From assembly GCA_905182985.1 (NCBI GenBank), contig CAJJDN010000178.1, positions 124,001 through 188,000 on the forward strand: DNA of 64,000 nucleotides. The letters run 5' to 3'. A program made the position numbers and the translations under genes. Below are positions 23,799-35,261 of this stretch, one piece after another. The notes under the pieces are model-generated. The model saw nothing but the letters and a program-made list of their open reading frames with translations, did not search any database and was not told where the DNA came from. Position 1 is the stretch's first letter. Every line of letters begins with the position of its first letter. The stretch is from Paramecium sonneborni. Lineage: Eukaryota > Ciliophora > Oligohymenophorea > Peniculida > Parameciidae.

Positions 23799-24388
23799 AT
23801 GAATTTTAATAAAAAAAGGTAGTCTTTAGCAGTCCTTTGTCAATAGAATCAATAAGATGAATCTTTAGTTAGATATTAAAAGTCAATTTTGGAAAATGTA
23901 GATGAACTAAAGGATGAAGGTAATTATTGAATTAATTTAATTGTTCAGCTCCTGAAGTAGAGTTCTTTTTAATGGAAATACACTTTCCAAAATATCCTGA
24001 TAGATCAATTTCATTAGATTTACAATTTGGAATGAAAGAAAACGAAAAATGTCCTATGAAAATAAAAGAAGGAGAAGAATATTATATTCGTCTACATTTT
24101 AAAGTGAAAAATGATTGTGTTGTTGGTTTAAAATTATATAATACAATAAAAAGACATGGGATTAAAGGTGTTAAATTATTTAAAATATATTTAGTTGATT
24201 CATATGAGGAGATGGTTGGTTCATTTGCACCAAAAAAGCATATGCAAATATATGATATGGAATCTTAAATAGCTCCATCAGGATTTCTTTCAAGAGGAAA
24301 TTATAAGGGTAAATTAATGTTTGTTGATGGGGATGGCATTGTCCATATGTAATTTGATTATTATTTTGAAATTGTAAAAGATTGGTGA
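23799..24388 (+). CDS. ARHGDI: Rho GDP-dissociation inhibitor, 186 aa
   Basis: RhoGDI extracts prenylated Rho/Rac GTPases from membranes. One intron (23920..23948, 29 nt) leaves exactly 187 codons and joins ELKDE to APEVEF. The N-terminal regulatory arm has D-E-S-L-V-R-Y-Q-K-S-I-L, matching the D-E-S-L-x-K-Y-K-x-x-L-L of the family. The immunoglobulin-like lipid-binding domain shows SLDL, KEGEEYYIRLHFKVKNDCVV, GLKLYNTIKRHGIKG, the hallmark SYEEMVGSFAPKK (usual form MVGSYGP), then APSGFLSRGNYKGKLMFVDGD and a terminal K-D-W. Length fits the family (about 180-205 aa). Confidence 0.93.
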
Positions 24389-24483
24389 TGGTAATGGAAA
24401 TTATCAATATTTATATGTAACTGTTAATCATGTATACAAAATAATATTAACTTTTTTCATTAAAACTTACTTGACTTCTAAAA

Positions 24484-25451
24484 ATGTAAGCTGCATTCAA
24501 TCAGGTTGGAAATTTAGGATAAGCTGTGCTTGTTTAAATGAATGAATAGGCACAAAATTTAATCCAAGCCATGTCTAGTAGTTGTTTGGATATTATGGGT
24601 TAACAGGATGGTATCTTTATAAAACAGAAGTTTGAATTGTTCGAAGCTCTTACAGGTATATTTTATTGTTATTCTTAGGTTTTGAGACTCCAAATGTATA
24701 TAAGGTGTATGCTGCAGATGATTAAGGTAAGAAAAAGAAATAGAAGGCCTTATTTAAATGCAAAGAAAAGTCATCAACGTGTGCAAGAATTTGTCTTCCG
24801 TAAGTGATTAGTTTTATAAGTTTATTTTAGAGGTAATGCAAGACCTTTTGAAATGAAAATCAGTAATTATGGATGTAAGGATTTCTAACCTGCAATGGCA
24901 AAAATGTTCATGAAAGATGACAAACGAGTTGTGTTTAAGTTTAAGAGAGAATATTAATGCACATTTTTGTGTTTTAATAGGTAAAAATAAAGTTTATATA
25001 ATTGAATAGACCTCGATTAGAAGTATTGTATGTAGAAAATGATGTAAACAAAAAATTAGGTACAATCGTTAATCCTTGGTATTTCTGCAACATTGGTTGT
25101 TAAGTTCTAGACATAAATGACAATCTGAGGTACATTGTTGAAGCAAGTTGTTGTTAAACTTATTTTTGGTGCAGATGTCCATGTAATTCATGTAACAAAG
25201 TTGAGTTTGTGATTAAAGTACCTAATGGTGAAGTAAGATTTTATAATAAAATTTAGGTTGTGGCTCACTTAATGAAAAAAGGAAAAGATTGTTGTAAGAA
25301 TATGATTGGTGATGCTGATAATTTCAGTTTGATATTCCCAAAGGGAGCATCAAAGGAAGATAAAGCATTACTTCTTGCTGTCACTCTTATGATGGATTAT
25401 ATGTACTTTGAAGATAAATAGGGTGCTTCAGCTTCTGTTGGACCAGCTTGA
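24484..25451 (+). CDS. PLSCR: Phospholipid scramblase family protein, 294 aa
   Basis: Introns 24656..24678, 24800..24830 and 24981..25009 leave exactly 295 codons. Family blocks in order: a Q-D-G-I-F-I-K-Q-K-F-E-L-F-E-A-L-T-G-F-E-T-P region, NVYKVY, a Cys-rich stretch C-A-R-I-C-L-P-G-N-A-R-P-F-E-M, then F-N-R-P-R-L-E, an N-P-W-Y-F-C block, C-C-Q-T-Y-F-W-C-R-C-P-C-N-S-C followed by V-E-F-V-I-K, the Ca2+-loop-like D-A-D-N-F-S-L-I-F-P, and a hydrophobic C-terminal segment LMMDYMYFE. Mammalian members move phospholipids between leaflets on Ca2+ binding. The Pro-rich N-terminal arm of PLSCR1 is replaced here by a short Gln-rich leader. Which lipid or membrane it serves cannot be read from the sequence. 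Confidence 0.9.
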
Positions 25452-25531
25452 GAAATCATTATTATTATATACATTTGAAAAATATTCAAAAAAATCAAAA
25501 TTTATTATTATAATATTTATAATATTAACAG

Positions 25532-26971
25532 ATGAGTAGTTAATTTGAGGCTGATGATTAAATGCTATATGCAGATGATTCACAATTTATTGAATAAATT
25601 ACTTAGAAATTGTCAAAGATTAGAAATAATCTAGGAATTAATATTTATGATTAAGAAAATCTTAAAACTCCATAATCTGAATAATCAGGAAGAAATAATG
25701 AACATAATACTTTTGGAAGAGAAAAGAAAACTACTGAATCTAAAAATAATTTGTAAGATGTTTAGGAACTTAATTTTATCACAAGCTCTAAACATAAAAA
25801 TAATAATAATAATAATAATAATCTTAATAATGACTATTAATATTCAGCTTAGAGTGCAAAAGAAGAAAATCAATATTAAATCTCACAATCTGGAACTAAA
25901 GATGATATACTACCATAATAAATTAGTTTTTTATAAAATAAACTTGAAGCACTCAAATAAATTTGTATTATTCTTTATTTTTTATTCAAGATCCATGTCA
26001 AGGATAAGATTAAGCTAGTTTTCTAGAAAGAGAAAATGTCTATCTAAAAATAGAATTAGAATTAAAATCAAAATAAGAAAGATTTCTTAGACAATAATTA
26101 ACTACCTTAACAGAAGAATATAATTTGAAATAATAATAATTACAATAAGGCATCTAAGATATTAAATAATAACATGAAGAATTTGTTTAAGCTACAGATC
26201 TTACTTAAGATATTAAATAATATATTCTATCATTAGAATCAGATTTACATATGACCAAAGGAGAATTAGATTTATTTACTTAAAGATTAGCTAAAGAATA
26301 ATCAGAAAAAGAAATTCTTTAAAATCAAATCAATAATATTCATAATAAAGCCAAAGATGAATTCCAAAAGCTTTATGAAAAAGCCTTCAAAGAATTATAA
26401 TTCATGTGTTAAGCACTTAGTTCAGAATTATTAACAGAATAAATTGATAAAAAAGTCAATAGAATTTCTTAATAAACCAATCTCTCCAAAATGTATTAAG
26501 ATTTAATTGATGAAAAAATGATTTTGGTATCTTTTATTAATATTATTTTAGGAAACTAAAATTGATAATCTAGAAAATTAATTGGAATCTTATTAAAATA
26601 AATAATTTACTATTAGTTATGCTCCATCTATAAAATCTATCTATGAAAAAAGATTACATGTTATGAAATAAGGTTTATTGCATTGGAAAACTAGAACTTA
26701 ATAAATTGAATAAATTGTACTTTAATGGATTCAAAAATTAAAATAAGAAAATTAATAATTAAAAGCATCACTTATCAAAAAATAAAATAAAATGTTTCTT
26801 GTTTTTGAAAACTTATTACGAGAAATATATTAATAATTTGAATAAGATAAATATGTTTAAATGGAAGAAATCAAAAAACTATAAGAATAAAAAGTTGATG
26901 ATCAAGTTAAAATAACTAAACTTAGATCAACTATTCAGTAATAAAGCAAAACAAAAAAAAGATTATAATGA
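25532..26971 (+). CDS. Coiled-coil protein, 462 aa
   Basis: Introns 25965..25990 and 26527..26551 leave exactly 463 codons from the ATG at 25532 to the TGA at 26969. The first 130 residues are acidic and Asn/Gln-rich, with a run of seven Asn near 25798-25820. From about residue 150 onward the sequence is long heptad-like helix: LERENVYLKIELELKSKQERF and similar stretches to the end, broken once near residue 300 by a T-I-S-Y-A-P-S-I-K-S-I-Y segment. No signal or membrane segment. It resembles ciliary or basal-body coiled-coil proteins only in composition, which is not enough to assign a role. Confidence 0.8.
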
Positions 26972-27035
26972 TAATAATTCAGATTACTCTTTAAAATGAA
27001 TATAAATATATATATATTATCAAATTAAAACTAAG

Positions 27036-28940
27036 TCAAATGGCAATTATTAATCCATACTTTTTAATTTCATCTACTTTTCTTTTCACTCTTGTTAAGT
27101 TTATGATATTTTAATTTAGATAAATTTAATTTAAAGATTAATGTTACATTGTTTTAGAGTATTTTTTACCTAAGAAAAAATAAAAATTTTACATAAATCA
27201 AGAATGGTATCAATAATTTTATCAGTAAGCATATTGCTTGATAAATTAATAGTTTATATTTAGTTATTTTCTAAATCATTTTCATTTTATTTTTCTATTA
27301 ATTCTATTAACAACTATTATGCTGCTCCATCTTATATCTTATTTTTTGCTAATTTCAATACTCTCAAATTTTTTGTTTTTTTTATTATAGTAATTAAAGA
27401 TAATAATCCTTCATCTCCTAATTCTGCTTAACTAAAATCACACTAATCTAAACTGTCTCCTTTTAACTTAAAAATTAAAGGTTAGAATTTTTCATTTATT
27501 TTCTTTTATTTTATTGATCTTCGAATAGGTGAAGGAGAGACAGTTCGTCTTGTTGCTAATGTTGTTGCTGAAGGAGATTTTTTTAAATTATTTAAATATT
27601 AATCATCCAATTCTGAGGATGTTACAGGTGGATCTATTCGTTAATGATTTAAATAGGATTATTATTAATATGGTTAATTTTAGATTTATAGATATTATTA
27701 TTATTATACATTTAAAAACTATTATTATTATTATGATTATTATTATTATTATTATTAAAATTAATGTTATTAATTTAGTTATTATTTATACTATTAGTTC
27801 TCTTAATATTATCTAATCCATTATTCCATTTGATTTTAGTTTAATGGATCCTATATGATTGAATTATTAATATCTTTTAGTAATGAACATTCCGTAATAG
27901 ATTCAAGTCTTAATAAGGAATTTTCTACTCTAAATTGAGGATCTTTTTAATAAACCATCAAATTAGTATTTATAAATTATTCTAAATCACTTTTAAGTTC
28001 CAAATGAATTTCTCTAAAAGAGGGTTCATCTATTTTGAGTAATATTTATTATTTTGTAGTTTCTAATTCCTTTAGATATTGTGCACCTATTAACATCAAT
28101 TCATTAGTTGAAGAAATAGATATTAATTCGAAAGGAATAGAATTTGACTTTTATTATTCTTCATAATAATGAATTCTATCTTTACTAGTCATTCTCCATA
28201 ATTCTACTTTTCTTTAGACATCTATAAATGCTTCTGTGATATATTTATTATAAAGTTCTTATGAATGAATTATTTTCTCCTTGCATTCTGAAATGATTTT
28301 ATTTCTTTTATTATCTAAAATTATGTTTAATTCATCAAAAAATGAATTGACTTACTTAATCTAAATATCTAAATTAGATTAAAAATGCATTTCAATTTTA
28401 TTAAAATATTAAGACATTTCAAATGTTTCATTAGCAGCTTTATCTAGTCTTTCTGACATATCCTTTAATTCTTGAATTCTTCTAATAATTTTTTTTAACG
28501 CATCTTCTAAATTAACAACTTTATGATCTACATGGTCTCCAAATAATGCGCATTTTGCACATATTCTTATTCTATGATCAACACAAACAACATCCATTTT
28601 TTCACCATGTTTTTTACATCTATCAGGATCTTATTCTATTTCTAATTATTTTGGAGAATTGTTAATTTGTATTTTCCTATTTAATGGTCTATTTTTTATT
28701 ATTTATAATAAAGCAAAGTTTTTTGGAAATTCATTCATTTAATTCCTAGTTACTTGTACACTGTGATTATAATTCAAATTAATACCCATCTTCTTTGCAT
28801 ACAAATTAATTCCCATTTTTTAATTTTTCAGTTAAACATTCTGCACATACACTATGACCACAATCTGGTAATAAAAATGGCTCTCTTTAAATAGAGAAAT
28901 ATTCCTTGCAAAATTAACAAGCGAATAATTCAGAATTCAT
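27036..28940 (-). CDS. TRIM-like RING, B-box, coiled-coil, polyQ and LRR protein
   Basis: Read from 28940 down, the order is: a RING (C-Q-F-C, then C-G-H-S-V-C-A-E-C, then C-K-E-D), a B-box type 2 (C-K-K-H, V-C-V-D-H, C-A-K-C, G-D-H-V-D-H-K-V-V), a long coiled coil, a Gln tract encoded mainly by TAA (about 27690-27815), and C-terminal leucine-rich repeats (L-R-V-L-K-L-A-K-N-K-I, then I-N-L-S-S-N-M-L-T-D). RING plus B-box plus coiled coil is the tripartite motif of E3 ligases. One intron (27170..27192) is clear. A tandem ATGA duplication near 28730-28738 shifts the frame after the RING. Without those 4 bp the gene is exactly 626 codons. Whether this is a read error or a real lesion cannot be told. 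The plus-strand ORFs over it are shadows. Confidence 0.8.
27690..27815 (-). repeat. Gln tract (TAA-repeat) in the TRIM-like gene
   Basis: On the minus strand a run of TAA codons with a few other codons gives Q8-S-Q5 and flanking Q-rich sequence. On the plus strand it appears as ATT repeats, which creates spurious Ile-rich ORFs. It links the coiled coil to the LRR part. Confidence 0.8.
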
Positions 28941-29099
28941 TATGGATTAATTTATTATTACAAATTTATTATACAATTTCAATCTCTTAGAATATTCATT
29001 ATTTCAAGAATTTTATATTAACAATTATTCTAGATCTGATAAATTTTATTTATAATTTTCAATTTATAATTGATAATTAAAATAAAATTATACTTTTAA

Positions 29100-30102
29100 T
29101 CATTTTCCTTATTTCTCATTTTATTCTTAGCGTGTATATACAATTTTAAGTATGTCTTTTTCTAATTAAATCATCTTTAAAATATCACTTTCAGTTATTT
29201 AAATTATTTCTTTATAATAATTCAACTCTTAATCGTGTTTTCCTACAAAATTATTCAAATTCTAAATAGAGGTTGAAATTTATTCAATCTACGTTAATAC
29301 ATTTTAATTAAAATGTTCAGCACTTATTCTAACATAACTAAAAAACTAATATATCGATTTTACTTTATATCTTCTTTATTTTTTTATAAATGTTAAAATA
29401 TTTCTGTATGATTATCAGTAACATCCTTAACTTTATCCAATAATTCTTAAGAAAATTTATTAAATTTTTCCAAACTCCAATCTATTTACTTTATACATTA
29501 CTATACTATCAAATTATAATTAATACTTATATTTTTGATTCAATATCTAAAGTGAAATTGCTAACTTCTTTTTAAATTTTTATCTATTTCTCTTCCAATT
29601 AAACCAACTTTTTTTCTAACAAATTTTATCTACCAATTAAAGGTTCATCATTTCTTATTTCTTTTATTTCTGATTTCTTAAGTTAAGATGTATTTAGTCT
29701 TTTAGTTTAACTTATTTACAATTTAGAGTCTAATTCATCTTGACTCTGATCCATTTAGCTAAAATCAGCTTATTAATAACTCTTTGACATCTTCTTTTAT
29801 ATTGTACATTTTTAAGTTAAATTTTAAAATCCTTCTCGATTGTCTAATCTTGCTTCAAATTCACTAAATTTTTCCTCAATTTTTCGTATTATCAATCTAA
29901 ACAAATCTATTGAAACCCATTATTTATTTTATGAATTCATATCTAACAATAACTCTAAATCTGCTTAAGTATTTTAAAATATATTTGGACTTGTTTACAT
30001 AGATTGAGTTTCAATTGTTAAATTCCTTCTTTTGATATTCATACTCAAATTAGATTCTGATAATGCATATTCTAGTAGACTCATTGGTCTTTACATAATC
30101 AT
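29100..30102 (-). CDS. Coiled-coil protein, 313 aa
   Basis: Introns 29501..29526 (26 nt) and 29289..29323 (35 nt, starting GTGC) leave exactly 314 codons from the ATG at 30102 to the TGA at 29100-29102. The protein is hydrophilic, with no membrane segment. Two helical stretches stand out: about residues 60-95 (L-F-R-L-I-I-R-K-I-E-E-K-F-S-E-F-E-A-R-L) and 160-300, with heptad-like spacing (LLEKKLVQLEEKQIKIQKEV). Family not recognised. It starts about 170 bp from the plus gene at 30271, so the two share a divergent promoter region. Confidence 0.7.
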
Positions 30103-30270
30103 TTAATTTGGTTACTGTTATTAATAATGATCATTAATTTTTCTTATATTAATAACAATATATAGAAAACATAAAGAAAACAAAATAACTTAATAATTTT
30201 ACATTCTATTATATTTTAGTATTAATGTTGTCTTTATTATGTTTTTAAATCTTAATTTAATTTCTAAAAG

Positions 30271-33200
30271 ATGCTGAATAAATACACTCTAAATTTCTTA
30301 TACAAAGATCAATCAGATAAATACCTTTAATAGAACTCCCCTAAAATAATATAAGAACATCTTAATTTTACTCTGTACGCATTAGTAAGAATTAATTATA
30401 CTTATATTAGACATTTGCAATTTTAAATATGGTTTAATTTATATTGGCTTCAAGTATTTACTACTCAATTCTGGCTGGATTCAGTTGCTTCTTAATTGTT
30501 GGATTATAAAAATTGATAACAAATAAGCCATATCTAATTAATTATGTGATATCATTTTATTAGTTTTATGTCTTATTCATAGTAGAAATAAATAAGATAA
30601 TGGATAATTCAAATAAAACAAATACTCAATATGATTGGAGTTATGGTTATTAGACTTGTTTTATGCATTTTTGTTTATATTTACAAGGGACAAATATGAT
30701 TTTATCAACAACTATTTTAATCATTACTAATACTATACATGTACTTTTGGTGCCTTTTAATGAAATTTAAAGCATTGTTAATATACTTAGTTTTTTCTTT
30801 ATGACAATTTGTATGGTGGCAGTTAAGTACACTTATGAAACTAAAAAAAAGGAAGAATTTTTTTATTCATTTCAATAAGAATAGTGGGAATGGATTATAA
30901 GAAAGGCAATTTCAAATTCTATTATTCTCATGCGTTACGATTAAAAACAAGATTAAATTAGATTAGTCAAATAAAGCATACGATCATAATAAACTCATTC
31001 TATAAATGGATGTTATGATTTAAGGCAATTTTTGAGAAATGTAATACCTTTTACAATTTTTAGTTAATTTATATAAATTCAAAATATTAGCATCAATCTA
31101 TCGATCAAGCAAATAATTTAGAATAGTATGTTAGAAGTATGTTAATTGAAAAAAAAAATAATTTCCTGGATAAAAAAGAGAAATAGAAACACTTTATTGA
31201 TCAAATTAATAGAATTGTTTATAAGGTTAAATTAACTAAATGTATTTTAAATAATGAAGTTTAATGCTTACTTATTTTAGATAAGATACAAATTCCAGAT
31301 CAAAAAGGATATGATATGCTCATTATCTTTTTATAAGAATTATCACAAAATGTCTCATAATTAATTAAAGATTAATTTTATTGTGCAACTTTAGCTGCTT
31401 TTTAATCAAACATAAATAAGTCTCATTCATCAAAGAAATAAATAGATTTTCTAGATAAAAAGCTTTAAAAGTATGCATACATTTAAATGACTCTATTTAA
31501 CTTATCTTATTTGACTCAAAGATCAATTTTTGATTTAAATTCACAAAAAAGTCATTAAGATTTAATCACTTAATTATAGACTATATTAAGAAATAAAATA
31601 AACATATTTTGTTAATCTGAATTTAAATGTAATACTCAGATTTTAATATCAATTATTCTTTGTTGTTGTAAATTTGTACATTACATAGAAAACTATCTTC
31701 CAAATTTTTAATTAAACTTTTTAAAAACTGATGATGCCATGATAGAAATGAACTTAATGTTTAATTTAAAACGATCTACTANTCATTTTATTAGTTTTAT
31801 GTCTTATTCATAGTAGAAATAAATAAGATAATGGATAATTCAAATAAAACAAATACTCAATATGATTGGAGTTATGGTTATTAGACTTGTTTTATGCATT
31901 TTTGTTTATATTTACAAGGGACAAATATGATTTTATCAACAACTATTTTAATCATTACTAATACTATACATGTACTTTTGGTGCCTTTTAATGAAATTTA
32001 AAGCATTGTTAATATACTTAGTTTTTTCTTTATGACAATTTGTATGGTGGCAGTTAAGTACACTTATGAAACTAAAAAAAAGGAAGAATTTTTTTATTCA
32101 TTTCAATAAGAATAGTGGGAATGGATTATAAGAAAGGCAATTTCAAATTCTATTATTCTCATGCGTTACGATTAAAAACAAGATTAAATTAGATTAGTCA
32201 AATAAAGCATACGATCATAATAAACTCATTCTATAAATGGATGTTATGATTTAAGGCAATTTTTGAGAAATGTAATACCTTTTACAATTTTTAGTTAATT
32301 TATATAAATTCAAAATATTAGCATCAATCTATCGATCAAGCAAATAATTTAGAATAGTATGTTAGAAGTATGTTAATTGAAAAAAAAAATAATTTCCTGG
32401 ATAAAAAAGAGAAATAGAAACACTTTATTGATCAAATTAATAGAATTGTTTATAAGGTTAAATTAACTAAATGTATTTTAAATAATGAAGTTTAATGCTT
32501 ACTTATTTTAGATAAGATACAAATTCCAGATCAAAAAGGATATGATATGCTCATTATCTTTTTATAAGAATTATCACAAAATGTCTCATAATTAATTAAA
32601 GATTAATTTTATTGTGCAACTTTAGCTGCTTTTTAATCAAACATAAATAAGTCTCATTCATCAAAGAAATAAATAGATTTTCTAGATAAAAAGCTTTAAA
32701 AGTATGCATACATTTAAATGACTCTATTTAACTTATCTTATTTGACTCAAAGATCAATTTTTGATTTAAATTCACAAAAAAGTCATTAAGATTTAATCAC
32801 TTAATTATAGACTATATTAAGAAATAAAATAAACATATTTTGTTAATCTGAATTTAAATGTAATACTCAGATTTTAATATCAATTATTCTTTGTTGTTGT
32901 AAATTTGTACATTACATAGAAAACTATCTTCCAAATTTTTAATTAAACTTTTTAAAAACTGATGATGCCATGATAGAAATGAACTTAATGTTTAATTTAA
33001 AACGATCTACTAAATTTGAATGTACTTATTCAATTTTAGCATCTAATTGGGCTTGTTCAAATAAAAGGTAGTTTAATCAAAGATCCCTTTTTGAGTCTTG
33101 TATCAATAGAATATGCGTTTTATAATCTTTTTACGAATTACCAAAACTTCTTCTCTTTGATGTAAGCACAATCTAAATTTTGATGTCATAATATTGCACA

Positions 33201-33272
33201 CTTAATCATTTTTTAATCTAATAAAATGAGAATATTTTGAAATTCGTATGTACATTCTAAAAACTATATTGA
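30271..33272 (+). CDS. Multi-pass membrane protein, about 580 aa (histidine-kinase-like layout, tentative)
   Basis: The frame starts at the ATG at 30271. Intron 30385..30410 (26 nt) joins it to a run of hydrophobic segments (F-A-I-L-N-M-V-Q-F-I-L-A-S-S-I-Y-Y-S-I-L, then FSCFLIVGL and four more, to about 30830). A long cytosolic part follows, including a strand-like stretch V-Y-K-V-K-L...E-V-Q-C-L-L-I-L-D-K that resembles the PAS-like region of ciliate membrane histidine kinases. I see no H-box, N-box or G-box, so kinase activity is not supported. One A is missing in the A10 run (31149-31158, and its copy). With it the collapsed gene is exactly 582 codons ending at the TGA at 33270. The segment 30552-31781 is repeated at 31783-33012 and must be counted once. 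Confidence 0.55.
31783..33012. repeat. Second copy of 30552-31781, 1,230 bp, probably an unmerged contig overlap
   Basis: Identical to 30552-31781 at an offset of 1,231, with a single N at 31782 exactly at the junction. It falls inside the membrane-protein gene, and only collapsing it keeps one sensible reading frame through to 33270. I treat it as an assembly artefact. Confidence 0.88.
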
Positions 33273-33840
33273 CTACTATGATATTAACTGCTTATTTTTA
33301 ATAATGAATTGATATATATGGTATTTTAATTTGAAAATTCTGAAAGTTTTTTTTCAATCTTGTAATCTTGGTGTTATTAAAAAAAAATTTAAAATCTTTT
33401 ATTTAAGATTTACAATTAGTTATTCTCTTAAATTCGGCTATCCTTGTATTCTTGGTATTCCCAGAGATAAATAAAATCAATTTAAAATTGAATATCTATA
33501 AAATGAATCTATTTAATAAATATTAAAATAAATAAATAATAATTCATTAATATTCTTGCATTCTGTCTACTGTAATTTTATGAATAAGAAGTATAAGATT
33601 ATGATCGTATAGAAAGCAATCCTAGAGAACTTAAATAAAAATTTTTAAATTACTGTATAAATAGATTTAATTCATATTTATAAATTAATTAATAAAATTC
33701 TTAGCAATAAAGAAGCGTTATTAAATAAAATTTATAAGGAAGGCAAAGAGTAATAAAATTTATTGTTTATAGAAAATATAATAAAAAAAAAGCGACTAAT
33801 TATAATTTTATGTACTTTTTATATATTTAAATAAAACATT
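33273..33840 (+). other. Unassigned open frames between membrane protein and SHMT
   Basis: Downstream of the TGA at 33270 the plus strand stays largely open in shifting frames. One protein-like stretch (about 33405-33840) includes F-G-Y-P-C-I-L-G-I-P-R-D and K-E-G-K-E-Q-Q-N-L-L-F. It has no TGA before running into the convergent SHMT gene. It could be the true 3' end of the upstream gene after an unrecognised intron, or a decayed piece. I cannot resolve this. Confidence 0.3.
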
Positions 33841-35261
33841 TCACATCCAAGGTATTGGCAATTCATTAGCTAATTAAACAACTTGTTTTTTTAATGGTAT
33901 TATTTTATCTTCATTTTCAGTTACCCATTATTTAATATCAATAGTAACATTTTAGATTAATTCAACAGATTATTTAATGATTTAAGCAACTCTAGTGAAA
34001 TGTTCTTTAGTGGCTTTTCTAACTGATAATGGTATAGAGCTTTAATAAAAATATAAAATACCCAATCCTCAATGCTCTTTATATAGGAACAGTATCAAAA
34101 GGAACAAAGTTTTTATTGCATTAAATATTGATTAAACTTAATATATATTCTAATTTAACAGCATCAACATTAAAGTTTCTTAAGTCTAATAAAATTAAAT
34201 GATTTTCAGTGCCACCTGCAATTAAACCAAATCCTAATTTTTATAATTCTGCTGCAAAATGTTTATTATTATCAATAACATCTTATTAAAGTTATTTAAA
34301 TGATGGAGTTTAAGCTTCTTTTAATGCTACAGCAATAGCAGTAATAGTATGAAAATGTGCTCCTGCAACTAATCCTGGCGCAACTGATTCATCTATTCTA
34401 TTTCTATATTATAATTTATAAAATATTAAACTACCTCTTGGTCCTCGTAAACTAATTAAGAAATAAATAAATACGATTTATGAGTAGTAGTCATAACAAT
34501 ATCTGCATAAGGGAATGGAGAAGGAATAACTCCAGCTGACATTAAACCACTTGTATGAGCAATATCAGCTAATAAAATAGCACCTACTTAATCACAAATG
34601 TTTCTAAATCTTTAAAAATTAATTAATCTACTATAAGCTGAACAACCTGCAACTATTAATTTTGGTTTGAATGATTTAGCTAGTAATTCAATCTTATCAT
34701 AATCTATTTCTTAAGTTTTCTATATTTTTATAAATTCTTATTTTACTTCATTAAGTTAGTAAAATAGAACTTCAAATATTTTACTAATAGCAGATAATTT
34801 CTTATCTCCTATCTAATAACCATGTGAAAAATGTCCACCTTATTAAAATTCCATACTCATTATTCTATCCTTTGGTTCAAGTACACCTAAGAATATTGCT
34901 AAATTAGCTGTTGATCCACTTCCCATCTATACATTAACACCCCATTATTATGGATCTAATTAAAATGCTGCTAATGCCCTATCTTAACAAACTTTCTCCA
35001 TTTCATCATAATTTTCAACTTAAGGTGCATATTTACTTCCTTGAGGACCTTTTTTAAAAATTATTTTCTTATCATACCTGGAGCATATCTAGAACTAAAA
35101 ACACATGATAATGCTTCAGCTACTGCTCTAGATGTATAATTTTCACTTGGAATCAAATTTAAACTATTTTTTTATAGGTTCTTTTCTTTCTCAATCAATT
35201 CATACACTTCTTAGTCTTGCTATTACAGACTTTATTTAGAATCATTGTGTAAATTAATCAT
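33841..35261 (-). CDS. SHMT: Serine hydroxymethyltransferase, 439 aa
   Basis: SHMT interconverts serine and glycine while charging tetrahydrofolate with a one-carbon unit, using PLP. Four introns (35049..35077, 34720..34746, 34452..34474, 34040..34061) leave exactly 440 codons. Motifs in order: [21 protein letters not shown], a G-G-H-F-S-H-G block, [22 protein letters not shown], and TTTHK with the PLP-binding Lys at about 243, followed after an intron by [12 protein letters not shown]. Then [30 protein letters not shown] and LRIGS. The Y-G-G-T-E stretch usual near residue 70 is shortened or diverged (Y-A-P-G-P-Q-G-S-K-Y). No mitochondrial leader is obvious, so probably cytosolic. Confidence 0.93.

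Noticed and set aside
27529..27816. Plus-strand Ile-rich ORF
   Set aside because: It is the antisense of the TAA-encoded polyQ and linker of the minus-strand TRIM-like gene.
30552..33012. Biological tandem duplication
   Set aside because: Both copies are identical and meet at an N, and collapsing them restores the gene frame. Assembly overlap explains it better.
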